A stretch of 64,000 nt of DNA, taken from Sphingomonas sp. PP-CE-1G-424. GTDB taxonomy: Bacteria; Pseudomonadota; Alphaproteobacteria; Sphingomonadales; Sphingomonadaceae. The notes under the pieces are model-generated. The model was not told the DNA's origin, did not search any database, and worked only from the letters and a program-made list of their open reading frames with translations. Each line of letters starts with the position of its first letter. Within the stretch, counting starts at the first letter, position 1. This document shows positions 24,631 through 34,465 of the stretch, piece after piece. The translations under genes were made by a program, and so were the position numbers. The stretch is from positions 372,001 to 436,000 of the forward strand of contig NZ_SLXW01000002.1 in assembly GCF_004341085.1 (NCBI RefSeq). The letters run 5' to 3'.

Positions 24631-25580
24631 TCAAATTCCTCAGTCATGTCCACGGCCGGGCGTGTTCCGGTCGATCCGGACGCCTGTTGTATCGGTGGCG
24701 CCCCATTTTGTGGTGACGCCGATGCGCCCTGCGAGGCCGTTTCGCAAGACACGGAAGAAGGTTCGGGGCCGATAAAATGCAGCCAACGGTCGAGCGCTTC
24801 GCTCACCCGCTTTGCTGCAGCGCGGTCGGTCAGGCCAATGTGTACCACATTTTCCCGCCCCAGCGCCAACGCCAATATGGTGCGCGATACCGGGAGTGCC
24901 AACCCCCGCAAACCCGAGCCCTCGACATCGTTGCCGATCCGCCACGCCTGATCGAGCTTGCGGTTGCCATCCTCGGCAGCGTCGGACGCGTGATACAGCG
25001 CCTTCAGCTTGCCCTGCCGCGCGTTCTGCTCGATCCGGTCGGAGCCGATCAATACCGTGCCCGAGCGCGATTCGAGCCCGAGCCGGTCGAGCGCGTTACG
25101 CTCGAGCGCGGATTCGATCTTGGCCGGAAGCTCGGGATCGATGGTGAACTCGCCGGTCTTGAACGCACGGGAGAGAGCGCCCTTGAGCTTGCCCTTCTTG
25201 ATCGCGGCTTCGAGCTCGACTCGCGTGACACCGATCCACGCTCCGCGGCCCGGAGCCTTGGCGCGCACGTCGGGAAGGATTTGGCCATCGGGCGACAACG
25301 CGAGTCGCACGAGATGCGGCCGTACGTCGCGCTCACCTGAGAGGATGCACTTGCGAATAGGCGCATCATCATCCCCCTCCCGCAAGCGGGAGGGGCTAGG
25401 GGTGGGCTCGCGCTCACCATTATGGCTGCCCTTAGCTTTCGCCTTGGAAGCGTGAGACTTGGCCGAAGCGTCGCCCTTGGCCGAAGCCGGGCGCCCACCC
25501 CTCGGTACCCTCCCGCTTGCGGGAGGGGAGGAAGGAGTAGTGTCGGTAGCGCCTAGCGCCTCATCGGGAGGGTTCCGCAT
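24627..25580 (-). CDS. YlxR-YlxQ fusion RNA-binding protein with repeat-derived N-terminus
   Basis: A 317-residue fusion. The YlxR (DUF448) domain lies at about 74-145 (RKCILSGERDVRPHLVRLAL, GRGAWIGVTRVELEAAI). A second domain at about 185-285 resembles the L7Ae-like YlxQ protein (GKLKALYHASDAAEDGNRKL, then ALGRENVVHIGLTDRAAAKR). Firmicutes encode these as separate genes between nusA and infB; here they are joined in the same place. Residues about 16-69 come from a palindromic repeat. A Ser/Gln-rich tail ends before the infB start. The ATG at 25578-25580 overlaps the tautomerase gene by 20 bases. Confidence 0.87.
   Translation of the reverse strand: MRNPPDEALGATDTTPSSPPASGRVPRGGRPASAKGDASAKSHASKAKAKGSHNGEREPTPSPSRLREGDDDAPIRKCILSGERDVRPHLVRLALSPDGQILPDVRAKAPGRGAWIGVTRVELEAAIKKGKLKGALSRAFKTGEFTIDPELPAKIESALERNALDRLGLESRSGTVLIGSDRIEQNARQGKLKALYHASDAAEDGNRKLDQAWRIGNDVEGSGLRGLALPVSRTILALALGRENVVHIGLTDRAAAKRVSEALDRWLHFIGPEPSSVSCETASQGASASPQNGAPPIQQASGSTGTRPAVDMTEEFE
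25373..25533. repeat. Palindromic repeat, family C (copy 3), in frame inside the ylxR fusion gene
   Basis: Arms CCCCCTCCCGCAAGCGGGAG (left) and CCCTCCCGCTTGCGGGAGGG (right) and an inner pair (GGGGTGGGCTCGCG with GGGCGCCCACCCC) enclose about 110 bases, longer than other copies. The centre includes Lys/Ala/Ser codons (KGDASAKSHASKAKAK), perhaps host-derived. The frame is kept open. Confidence 0.82.
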
Positions 25581-25799
25581 GTGCGTCCTCCTGCGCTGGA
25601 GTCGTCTTCGGAGCGTCGCGGTCGACCAGGAGCTGGCCGCCCGCGCCATAATTCTCGGTCGAGACCTCTTCGATCACGATCTGCACCGCAGCCGGGTTCT
25701 TTCCCAGCCGCTGCACGAGCGACTGGGTAACGTCGGCGACGATGCCGGACTTCTGGTCCTTGGTAGCGGACCCCGAGATGCGGATGCTGACGAAGGGCA

Positions 25800-25800
<1 letters not shown>
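25561..25800 (-). CDS. 4-oxalocrotonate tautomerase family protein
   Basis: A 79-residue small tautomerase. The sequence starts MPFVSIRISG, so Pro would be the N-terminal catalytic residue after Met removal, and SGIVADVTQSLVQRLGKNP followed by VQIVIEEVSTENYGAGG is the family pattern, including the second basic position region. The substrate is not known. The gene is coupled to its neighbours: its ATG overlaps the nusA stop (TGATG) and its end overlaps the ylxR fusion start by 20 bases. A tautomerase between nusA and ylxR is a sphingomonad arrangement that looks coincidental to translation. Confidence 0.88.
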
Positions 25801-27589
<1,789 letters not shown>

Positions 27590-27590
<1 letters not shown>

Positions 27591-28186
27591 CAATGCTGTC
27601 CTTCTTCGGTGTCGGCCTCGTGAGCATCGGGCTCATCGGTGGGCGTATCTTGATAGAAAACCTCGTCCGCGCCTTCGGTGGAAAGCGGCGCGGTCGCGGC
27701 GATGAGACGGTCGGTCATGACGAGCTTGGCGTCGGCGACCTGCGAAAAGTCGATCGTCATGAGCTTGTGCTTGTTGACGTCGACGGTGATCTTCGTCCCC
27801 TCGACGCCCATCAGATTGCCCGAGATCTGCTTGCGGTCCTCGAACGGCTCGACGAGGCGAATACGTGCCTCCTGGCCTTCCCAGTCTGCGAAATCCTGCA
27901 ACCGGGTCAGCGGACGATCGATACCGGGGCTCGACACCTCGAGACGATACGCGTCCTCGCCGACCGGGTCCTTGCCCTCGGCTTCGAGCGCATCGAACTT
28001 GTCCGAGATTCGGCGCGACAGCTCGGCGCAATCGTCGATCAGCAACTGGCGGGTGTCGGGGCGCTCGGCCATCACCTGCAACGTCGGATCGGACTTGCCG
28101 CCCTGCATGCGCACGCGCACGAGGCTGAGGCCGAGCGCGGTCGCCTCGGGTTCGATCAGGTCGGTCAGCAGGGCGATATTCGCCAT
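27590..28186 (-). CDS. rimP: Ribosome maturation factor RimP
   Basis: Helps assemble the 30S subunit. The product has 198 residues. The N-terminal domain (LTDLIEPEATALGLSLVRVR) and the conserved YRLEVSSPGIDRPL motif are diagnostic. A 35-residue acidic tail beyond the usual length ends EADTEEGQH. The ATG at 28184-28186 was chosen over one seven codons upstream. It is the first gene of the translation-factor operon; a promoter-like sequence lies about 90 bases upstream. Confidence 0.95.
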
Positions 28187-28277
28187 CGAAATTCCAAACA
28201 GGGCCAAAGCACAGGTGATTGCCGCCGCGGAGCAAGCCCCGCAGCCTCTTCATCTGGCGATGTAGAGAAGTGGTGCC

Positions 28278-28306
28278 TCTATACGCGGGGTGGCGCTGCT
28301 CCGCAA
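28278..28306 (-). promoter_or_regulatory. Putative sigma-70 promoter for the rimP-nusA-infB operon
   Basis: On the minus strand, TTGCGG (28301-28306) and TATAGA (28278-28283) are separated by exactly 17 bases. Transcription would start near 28271, giving a leader of about 85 bases before rimP. No tRNA gene is present in this leader, unlike the metY-led operon of E. coli. Confidence 0.55.
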
Positions 28307-28364
28307 GCGGGAGCAACCTTCGTTTAGTACGCTGCGTTAGCGCAGGGATTTCCGGGAGAAGATC

Positions 28365-29510
28365 ATGATTCGCAAAACGCTGTTTGCCACTGGGTTGCTG
28401 TCCGCCACGCTGCTCGCTTCGACCGCTTGTTCCGCGCAACCGGCCGCGGCGGGGAAGCCGTTCAAGGAGACGGTGGTCGCCGACTTCGATTCACCCTGGG
28501 CGATGACGGTCCTGCCAACAGGTGGTGCGCTAATAACCGAAAAGGACGGCCGGATGGTCTTCCTTATGATTGGTTCGGGGACCGCAAAAGACAGTGTCGT
28601 TGCTACGATGCCGGTCGCCGGAATACCGAAAATCGACTCGGCCGGGCAGGGGGCACTAATGGACGTGGTTCTGGCACCCGATTATGCACGAAATCATCTC
28701 GTCTATTTTTCGGGATCGGTCGCCGGCGAAGGGGGCAAGGGCGTTGTGCTTTGGCGCGGCAAGCTTTTCTTGGATGCTCCCACTCCGCGGCTCGAAGGCG
28801 TCGAGGAGTTGTTTCGCGCGCGTCCGTTCGTTGAGGGCAACGGCCACTATTCCGGCCGCATCGCCTTCTCTCCCGATGGCAAATACCTGTTCTTCACCAA
28901 TGGCGAGCGGCAGAAGTTCACCCCCGCACAGGACCCCAAGGTCACGCTCGGCAAGGTGCTGCGCCTCACGCTCGACGGCAAACCCGCCCCCGGCAACCCG
29001 CTCGTGGCAAAGGGCTTCGCACCCGAGATCTGGAGCTACGGCCACCGCAACCTGCTCGGCATCGCGTTCGACGCGCAGGGCAATCTCTGGGAGCAGGAGA
29101 TGGGGCCAAAGGGCGGCGACGAGGTCAACCTCATCAAGCCCGGCCTCAACTATGGCTGGCCCAACGCCTCGAACGGCAGCAACTACGACGGCTCCGACAT
29201 CCCCGATCACAAGCCCGGTGACGGCTATGAGCCGCCCAAGGTGTTCTGGAACCCGGTCATCTCCCCCGGCGGCCTGATGATCTATTCGGGCAGCATGTTC
29301 CCGCAATGGAAGGGCGACGCGTTCATAGGTGGGTTGTCTTCCAAGTCGCTGGTCCGCGTAGACCTGAACGGTACCAACGCCGCCAAGGGCGACCAATGGG
29401 ACATGGGGGCAAGAATCCGCGATGTCGAACAAGGCCCCGACGGCGCGATCTGGGTCCTCGAAGACGGCGGCGACTCACAAGGCCGCCTGATCAAACTGAC
29501 TGCGAAGTAA
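28365..29510 (+). CDS. PQQ-dependent aldose sugar dehydrogenase-like protein
   Basis: A predicted periplasmic beta-propeller enzyme of 381 residues related to soluble quinoprotein glucose/aldose dehydrogenases (YliI type), which oxidise sugars with PQQ. A signal sequence (about 1-25, TLLASTACSAQ) may be either a cleaved or lipoprotein type; the box before Cys is imperfect. Propeller hallmarks include DSPWAMTVLPTGGALITEKDG, GHYSGRIAFSPDGKYLF, GHRNLLGIAFDAQGNLWEQE, and a HG/EMGPKGGDEVN metal-site region. No PQQ synthesis genes are in the window. It diverges from rimP. Confidence 0.88.
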   Translation: MIRKTLFATGLLSATLLASTACSAQPAAAGKPFKETVVADFDSPWAMTVLPTGGALITEKDGRMVFLMIGSGTAKDSVVATMPVAGIPKIDSAGQGALMDVVLAPDYARNHLVYFSGSVAGEGGKGVVLWRGKLFLDAPTPRLEGVEELFRARPFVEGNGHYSGRIAFSPDGKYLFFTNGERQKFTPAQDPKVTLGKVLRLTLDGKPAPGNPLVAKGFAPEIWSYGHRNLLGIAFDAQGNLWEQEMGPKGGDEVNLIKPGLNYGWPNASNGSNYDGSDIPDHKPGDGYEPPKVFWNPVISPGGLMIYSGSMFPQWKGDAFIGGLSSKSLVRVDLNGTNAAKGDQWDMGARIRDVEQGPDGAIWVLEDGGDSQGRLIKLTAK

Positions 29511-29517
29511 GCCAAAT

Positions 29518-29623
29518 TCCCCTCCCGCTTGCGGGAGGGGTTAGGGGAGGGCGCGACGTACGTACTGGCGTCCGGTCTGTGAGGCACACCCCCCCCGACC
29601 CCTCCCGCAGGCGGAAGGGGAGC
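29518..29623. repeat. Palindromic repeat, family C (copy 4)
   Basis: Arms CCCCTCCCGCTTGCGGGAGG and CCCCTCCCGCAGGCGGAAGG, with inner GGGGTTAGGGGAGGG facing CCCCCCGACCCC. It lies between the convergent sugar dehydrogenase and thioesterase genes. Confidence 0.9.
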
Positions 29624-29631
29624 AGAAGCGG

Positions 29632-30021
29632 CTAGTCCCGCACGATCAGGTAGTTCATCCGGGCCGCGGCAATCGGTTTGTCGCGCTCGTCCTGCCAAGC
29701 GGTCGCCTCGACATTGGCCACCCGCGTGCCCAACCGGGTCACAACGCCCGCCGCCCGCGTAGGCTTGTCCCTGCCACCCCGCATGAAATCGACGGTAACG
29801 TTGACCGGCTTGATCCGCCCGCCGCCCTCAGCCTCCAACGCATGCTGCAAAGCCGCGATCGCCGCCATCTCCAGCAACCCCGAGATCGCACCCCCATGCA
29901 AAAACCCCGGCCGCCCGAGCACGTCATCCGCAAACGGCATCAGCAACACCGGTGGCGCGCCGTCCTCGGCTTCGACCGACACACGGAGAATCTCCGCATA
30001 GGGCGGCAGGCCGATCGTCAT
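29632..30021 (-). CDS. PaaI-type hotdog thioesterase (first of two)
   Basis: A 129-residue hotdog-fold protein expected to hydrolyse an acyl-CoA. The core reads DDVLGRPGFLHGGAISGLLE, where the HGG motif starts the long helix, followed by VTVDFMRGGRDKPTRAAGVV and TRVANVEATAWQ. It is cotranscribed with a second thioesterase whose stop codon overlaps this start by four bases. The substrate is unknown; a crotonase gene lies divergently beyond the pair, which fits a fatty acid or aromatic degradation setting. Confidence 0.88.
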   Translation of the reverse strand: MTIGLPPYAEILRVSVEAEDGAPPVLLMPFADDVLGRPGFLHGGAISGLLEMAAIAALQHALEAEGGGRIKPVNVTVDFMRGGRDKPTRAAGVVTRLGTRVANVEATAWQDERDKPIAAARMNYLIVRD

Positions 30022-30473
30022 GCCTCGATCCTTCTGTTGAGACCCATGCCGGCGACGTCGCCCACCACCATGAACGTCCCCGCGACATGCGCGAGCGGAT
30101 CGCCGGGGTCGCCGTCATGCGCCTGCCCGCGCACGAACGCGATCGAGCGCGTGATCCGGTAGCATTCGCCGCGCCCGATCACCGTCTTCCCCGGCGTCGC
30201 CGGCCGCAGATAATCCACCCGCAGGTCGAGCGTCGCATGCGGCACGAACGCGTTGCGCTTGATCCAGATCGCCAGGCTCGTCGCCATGTCCATCATCGTG
30301 ATGATCGGCCCCGACGCAATTACGCCGCTCGCGCGGTCGCCGATCAGCCGCTCATCATAGGGCAGCGCAAGCTCCGCCCAGTCGTCGCCATGCGCGTGAT
30401 AGCGCATCCCCAGCGCGGCACCGTGCCCGCCGAACCCGCGCGTCGCAAACCATTGTGGATCAAAACCAGCCAT
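30018..30473 (-). CDS. PaaI-type hotdog thioesterase (second of two)
   Basis: A 151-residue hotdog protein. ASGPIITMMDMATSLAIWI is the central helix (with GPI in place of HGG), then VPHATLDLRVDYLRPATPGK and ITRSIAFVRGQAHD complete the fold. It differs enough from its neighbour to suggest a heteromer or different substrates. The pair overlaps by four bases. The gene diverges from the crotonase gene with about 90 bases between. Confidence 0.88.
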   Translation of the reverse strand: MAGFDPQWFATRGFGGHGAALGMRYHAHGDDWAELALPYDERLIGDRASGVIASGPIITMMDMATSLAIWIKRNAFVPHATLDLRVDYLRPATPGKTVIGRGECYRITRSIAFVRGQAHDGDPGDPLAHVAGTFMVVGDVAGMGLNRRIEA

Positions 30474-30566
30474 TGCCCGCCTCTACACGCCGGGTGGCCG
30501 CGCGCAACATTGCGGGCGGGCACAGGCGCGGTTAGCGTTCGCGCAAAGATCGAGAGGATCGCCACT

Positions 30567-31349
30567 ATGAACGACCGGGTCACCATCACCGTCACGGACG
30601 GCATCGCCGACGTCCGCCTCGCGCGCGCCGACAAGATGAACGCGATCGACCCGGCGATGTTCGAGGGTATCGCCGCCGCGATCGACCGGCTCAAGGGAAT
30701 GACCGAAGTCCGCTGCGTCGTCCTCTCCGGCGAAGGCAAGGCATTCTGCGCCGGCCTCGACATGGCCTCGATGGCGAACGGCGGCTCTGGACTGGCGCTA
30801 GGCGACCGCACCGACGAGGGCGCCAACCTCGTCCAGCAGGTCGCGTGGGGCTGGCGCACCTTGCCGATGCCGGTGATCGCCGCAGTCCACGGCGTCGCGT
30901 TCGGCGGCGGCTTCCAGATCATGTCCGGTGCCGACATCCGCATCGCCCACCCGCAAGCCCGCTTCGCGATCCGCGAGACGTACTGGGGCCTGGTCCCCGA
31001 CATGGCCGGCATCGCGTTATGGCGCACGCTAGCCCGCGACGACGTGCTGCGCGAACTTACTTACACCGCCCGTGAGTTCGATGGCGCGGAGGCACTACGG
31101 CACGGCTTCGTCACGCGGCTGTCGGAGGACCCGCTCGGCGAGGCGATGATGCTCGCCCGCGAGATCGCGGGAAGGAATCCCCACGCGATCCGCGGATCGA
31201 AGGCACTCTACAACCTTGCTGCGGATGCCGATGCGGTAGCGGTGCTGCACGCGGAAACCGAAGAGCAGCTGAAGGTCATCCGCACGCCTAATCAGGTCGA
31301 GCAGGTCCGCGCGAATATGGAGAAGCGGGCGGCGGTATTCGAGGACTGA
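30567..31349 (+). CDS. Enoyl-CoA hydratase/isomerase (crotonase) family protein
   Basis: A 260-residue crotonase. The oxyanion hole is formed by GKAFCAGLDMASM near 60-72 and GVAFGGGFQIMSGADIRIA near 110-128; AIRETYWGLVPDMAG gives the acidic catalytic region. The family hydrates or isomerises acyl-CoA thioesters; which reaction cannot be read from this. The ATG at 30567 follows a GAGAGGATC ribosome binding site. A frame open for 200 codons upstream is antisense to the thioesterase genes and is rejected. Confidence 0.92.
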   Translation: MNDRVTITVTDGIADVRLARADKMNAIDPAMFEGIAAAIDRLKGMTEVRCVVLSGEGKAFCAGLDMASMANGGSGLALGDRTDEGANLVQQVAWGWRTLPMPVIAAVHGVAFGGGFQIMSGADIRIAHPQARFAIRETYWGLVPDMAGIALWRTLARDDVLRELTYTAREFDGAEALRHGFVTRLSEDPLGEAMMLAREIAGRNPHAIRGSKALYNLAADADAVAVLHAETEEQLKVIRTPNQVEQVRANMEKRAAVFED

Positions 31350-31395
31350 GCCCTCCGTTAGGATAAAGAAAGTCCAACCGTTGCCCGACTTCGCT

Positions 31396-31502
31396 ACCAC
31401 CCCGGCGAAGGCCGGGGCCTAATTGGAAAGGTCGATGTAACGCAGCGCCGTCGTCAGTCGGCACCGTCCCCCAATTGGGCCCCGGCCTTCGCCGGGGTGG
31501 TG
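31396..31502. repeat. Palindromic repeat, family A (copy 5)
   Basis: Arms CCCCGGCGAAGGCCGGGG and GGCCCCGGCCTTCGCCGGGG with inner TAATTGG and CCAATTGGG boxes; the centre contains AACGCAGCGC. It lies between the crotonase gene and the convergent exported-protein gene. Confidence 0.92.
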
Positions 31503-31538
31503 CAACAAACGGGGGCGCGCATTAAGCCGGAACGAGCC

Positions 31539-31892
31539 CTACTTCACCTTGTCGTACGGCGTGAAATCCCGGAACCGGCAATATCCCGACGGAATCGACA
31601 TCCCCCCGGACACCGTCCGAAACCGGTCGTTCCGACACAATTGCCCGCCATAAACGTCAACGATCAACGTATCGAACGGCCGCAATGAAGCACACTCGCC
31701 AACCGTCCCCGTCCTCCAGATTCGCTTGCCCGATTGCCGATACAGGATCGTCTGCGAATCGACGATCTCGGGCCCGTTGAGCTGCTGAAGGTCGATGCAC
31801 CGTACGGGCGCCCCCGCAATGCGCCCCTCAAGCGGGTCCGATCGACCGGCGAGAAGAGGAAGCGCCAACGCCGCGAGGAGCAGCGCGCGCAT
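31539..31892 (-). CDS. Small exported protein, paralogue of the next gene
   Basis: A 117-residue secreted protein of unknown function. A signal peptide (MRALLLAALALPLLAG) leads to a Cys-containing domain: RCIDLQQLN, ILYRQSGKRIWRTGTVGECASL, YGGQLCRNDRF and a final SGYCRFRDFTPYDKV. Four cysteines suggest two disulfides. It matches the neighbouring lipoprotein in spacing of those cysteines, the GQLCR block and the C-terminal C-FxDF-PY ending. Starts overlap (TGATG), so the two are cotranslated. Confidence 0.82.
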   Translation of the reverse strand: MRALLLAALALPLLAGRSDPLEGRIAGAPVRCIDLQQLNGPEIVDSQTILYRQSGKRIWRTGTVGECASLRPFDTLIVDVYGGQLCRNDRFRTVSGGMSIPSGYCRFRDFTPYDKVK

Positions 31893-32308
31893 CACGGCTT
31901 CCGATACGGCACGAAGTCGCCAAAGCTGCAACTCCCGGTCGGAAAGCGCGACGTCTGGTCGAACGTCTGCGCGATATCGCCCCGGCAAAGCTGCCCGCTA
32001 GGCGTCCGCGTCACCAGGATATCGCCGCGCGCAATCCCTTCGCACCCGCCGACGGTGTCGCTCCGATACACCAGCCCGCTATTCACCCGGTACAGGATCG
32101 TCGCGCCGTAGCCCGAGCTCTGTTTCTGCGGAAACTGGCTGATGCACGTCTCGGGCTTGCCCGGCACGAGCCCGGCGAGTTCCTTCGCCAGCTTCTCCTG
32201 CACGCCAGCCTCGCGGACCTGCGCGCGCTCGACCTCCGCCTGGGTCTGCGTACACGCACCGAGCATGACAGCCGGCAATATCAACAGTGGCAGGGTTCGC
32301 ATCCGCAT
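31892..32308 (-). CDS. Small lipoprotein, paralogue of the previous gene
   Basis: A 138-residue lipoprotein of unknown function with signal MRMRTLPLLILPAVMLGAC and a lipid-acceptor Cys19, followed by a helix rich in Glu/Gln/Ala, then CISQFPQKQ, ATILYRVNSG, TVGGCEGIARGD, SGQLCRGDIAQ and SCSFGDFVPYRKP. It shares the four cysteines and the TILYR and GQLCR blocks with its downstream paralogue. Similar small proteins occur in other sphingomonads. The start at 32308 gives the better lipoprotein signal; 32302 is a second possibility. Confidence 0.82.
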   Translation of the reverse strand: MRMRTLPLLILPAVMLGACTQTQAEVERAQVREAGVQEKLAKELAGLVPGKPETCISQFPQKQSSGYGATILYRVNSGLVYRSDTVGGCEGIARGDILVTRTPSGQLCRGDIAQTFDQTSRFPTGSCSFGDFVPYRKP

Positions 32309-32348
32309 CGCAACGCTCCTCAAAATCCCCGCCACCCTCATGCGCCCT

Positions 32349-33074
32349 TTATCCGCGAAACGCATCCTTCGCCGCACGATAGCCCGCAAGCTGTTCGACC
32401 GACGTCGCCCGCAGGAACGGGTTGGTCGCCCGCTCGCGCCCGATCGTCGTCGGCACGGTAGGCTCACCCTTCGCCCGCGCCGCGTCGACCTCGACCATCC
32501 GCGCGACGATGTCCGCATTGTCCGGCTCGGCAACCAACGCATAGCGCCCGTTGCTCTGCGTATATTCATGCCCGCAGAACACTTCGGTCTCGTCCGACAG
32601 CTTGGCGTACCGCTGCATGTTCGCGAACATGTCCGCCGGCGTCCCCTCGAACAGCCGTCCACATCCCATCGCGAACAGCGTGTCGCCGGTGAAGATCGCC
32701 GCATCGTCGGCGAAGTGGAACGCGATATGCCCCTGCGTATGCCCCGGTACCGACATCACGGTCGCCTCGTGCGCACCGAGACGTACGATATCGCCTTCGC
32801 CGACCTGCTCGTCGAGCGTCGGGATCTTGTCCGCCTCTGCCGCCGGGCCGACGATCGTGGCGCCATACGCCTTCATCTCGGCATTGCCGCCGGTATGATC
32901 GGGATGCCAGTGCGTCGTCCACACCCGGTCGATCCGCCAGTCGCGCTTCTTGGCGGCGGCGATCACCGGCCCCGCCTCACCCGGATCGACCACCACCGTC
33001 TCGCCCGAGACTGTGTCGTGGATCAGCCAGGCGTAATTGTCGGCCAGCACCGGTACGCGGACGATATCGAGCAT
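32349..33074 (-). CDS. gloB: Hydroxyacylglutathione hydrolase (glyoxalase II)
   Basis: Hydrolyses S-lactoylglutathione to lactate and glutathione, the second step of methylglyoxal detoxification. The product has 241 residues. The metallo-beta-lactamase fold metal site is THWHPDHTGGN near 54-64, followed by PGHTQGHIAF, FTGDTLFAMGCGR and CGHEYTQSNGRYA. The C-terminal family motif RATNPFLR is present. It lies seven bases downstream of gloA on the same strand. Confidence 0.95.
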   Translation of the reverse strand: MLDIVRVPVLADNYAWLIHDTVSGETVVVDPGEAGPVIAAAKKRDWRIDRVWTTHWHPDHTGGNAEMKAYGATIVGPAAEADKIPTLDEQVGEGDIVRLGAHEATVMSVPGHTQGHIAFHFADDAAIFTGDTLFAMGCGRLFEGTPADMFANMQRYAKLSDETEVFCGHEYTQSNGRYALVAEPDNADIVARMVEVDAARAKGEPTVPTTIGRERATNPFLRATSVEQLAGYRAAKDAFRG

Positions 33075-33081
33075 CAGCGTG

Positions 33082-33498
33082 TCACCACTTGCCGGTGTTC
33101 GACATCGACGCCCAAGGCTCGGCGGGGTCGAGCGCGCCGTCGGCCTGCAACAGCTCGATCGAGATGTTGTCGGGGGTCCGCACGAACGCCATGTGCCCGT
33201 CGCGCGGCGGCCGGTTGATCGTCACGCCCGAGTCCATCAGCCGCTGGCAGGTGTCGTAGATATTGTCGACGCGGTAGGCGAGGTGACCGAAGTTGCGACC
33301 CTCGCCATACTCCTCGGGATCCCAATTGTGCGTCAGCTCGACCTCGGCACCCTCGTCGCCGGGGACCGACAGGAAGATCAGCGTGAACCGACCCTTCTCG
33401 TTCTCCATCCGGCGGACCTCCTTCAGGCCCAGCGTCTCGAAGAACGCGATCGTCTTCGCCGGGTCGGTCACGCGGATCATCGTGTGGAGATATTTCAT
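33082..33498 (-). CDS. gloA: Lactoylglutathione lyase (glyoxalase I)
   Basis: Isomerises the methylglyoxal-glutathione adduct to S-lactoylglutathione. The product has 138 residues. The family pattern is clear: [20 protein letters not shown] (first metal His), [12 protein letters not shown] (Glu), [15 protein letters not shown] (second His) and [10 protein letters not shown] (second Glu). It precedes gloB, so both steps of the pathway are made together. Confidence 0.95.
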   Translation of the reverse strand: MKYLHTMIRVTDPAKTIAFFETLGLKEVRRMENEKGRFTLIFLSVPGDEGAEVELTHNWDPEEYGEGRNFGHLAYRVDNIYDTCQRLMDSGVTINRPPRDGHMAFVRTPDNISIELLQADGALDPAEPWASMSNTGKW

Positions 33499-33575
33499 GC
33501 TTGCTCCGAGGGTTGTTCGGAAGCGCAGATAGGGATGGCTTGAGTGGCGTGAAAGGGTAGGGCTCCCAGGGAAGC

Positions 33576-33632
33576 TTGTTTCCCCGCGAAGGCGGGGACC
33601 CAGTCTGGGCTCCCGCCTTCGCGGGAGAACAA
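33576..33632. repeat. Palindromic repeat, family B (copy 3)
   Basis: CCCCGCGAAGGCGGGGA, centre CCCAGTCTGGG, then CTCCCGCCTTCGCGGGAG. It lies between gloA and the TPR-like gene. Confidence 0.9.
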
Positions 33633-33643
33633 GGAAGCGGGCG

Positions 33644-34465
33644 CTAGCGTCCGATCGGCGCGCGGGGACGAGGCGCGCTAGCCTGCCCGTCGAACTGCTT
33701 CAACGCCGTCACCGCGCTCCGCCCGACGGGCGTATCCGGCGCCAGCCGAGCCGCCTGACCCCAAGCCGCCCGCGCGCCATCCTCGTCGCCCGCCAACGCG
33801 GCGATATTCCCCGCCTCCAACTGCACCGAAGCATCGTCCGCCGACCGCCGCAACGCCTCGCCGATATCCTTCTTCGCCCGCGCCGGATTGCCCTCGCGCC
33901 GCGCCAGCGTCGCCGACAACAGCCACGCGAGCGGATCGTCCGCCGCGTTGGTCAGCGCCAGATCGATATCGGTCCGCGCCGACTCCAGGTCCCCCGTCGC
34001 GACCAGCGCGCGCGCATGATCCAGCTGCGCCTCGCCCAGCGGCAAGCCGGTCAGCGTCCCCGCGGTCAGCGCCGAATCGAGCGCCACACGCGCCTTGGCC
34101 GGGTCGGCCGCCGCCAGCCACGCATTGCCCGCCTGCGCCCAATAGGTTGCCGCGCCGGCATTTTTGGCGAGCTGCGCCGCTCGCGCGGCCTCCTCGAATT
34201 CGCCCGCCGCCGCCGGCCAGGCTTTTTCCGCGGCAAACGCGAGCCCGGCACATTCGCGTGCGGCAAAGCGCCCGCCCGCGATCCGCCACCGCGCCGCCTC
34301 GGCCCGCGCCGCCGCCGGATCGGTCTGGACGAGCGCGATACAGCGCTGCAACCGGTCGGCCCGGATATCGAGCGGCCCGGCCTGAGCCGGTGCCAAGCCG
34401 GAGGTATGGCCAGTGGCTTGGCCAGCGGTCTGAGCGACGGCGAGGGCGAGCAAAATCGAGATCAT
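33644..34465 (-). CDS. TPR-like periplasmic protein
   Basis: A 273-residue Ala-rich helical protein with a signal peptide ([16 protein letters not shown]) and tandem tetratricopeptide-like helices from about 45 to the end ([60 protein letters not shown]). Such repeats bind other proteins. It is coupled to the alpha/beta hydrolase gene (start overlaps its stop by four bases), so the two may act together. No specific function is recognised. Confidence 0.82.
   Translation of the reverse strand: MISILLALAVAQTAGQATGHTSGLAPAQAGPLDIRADRLQRCIALVQTDPAAARAEAARWRIAGGRFAARECAGLAFAAEKAWPAAAGEFEEAARAAQLAKNAGAATYWAQAGNAWLAAADPAKARVALDSALTAGTLTGLPLGEAQLDHARALVATGDLESARTDIDLALTNAADDPLAWLLSATLARREGNPARAKKDIGEALRRSADDASVQLEAGNIAALAGDEDGARAAWGQAARLAPDTPVGRSAVTALKQFDGQASAPRPRAPIGR

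Noticed and set aside
28187..28364. tRNA gene ahead of rimP (metY position in E. coli)
   Set aside because: No cloverleaf or CCA-like end was found; the gap holds only a promoter-like sequence.
29952..30566. N-terminal extension of the crotonase gene
   Set aside because: The extra 205 codons are antisense to both thioesterase genes and lack crotonase similarity; a good ribosome binding site precedes the ATG at 30567.
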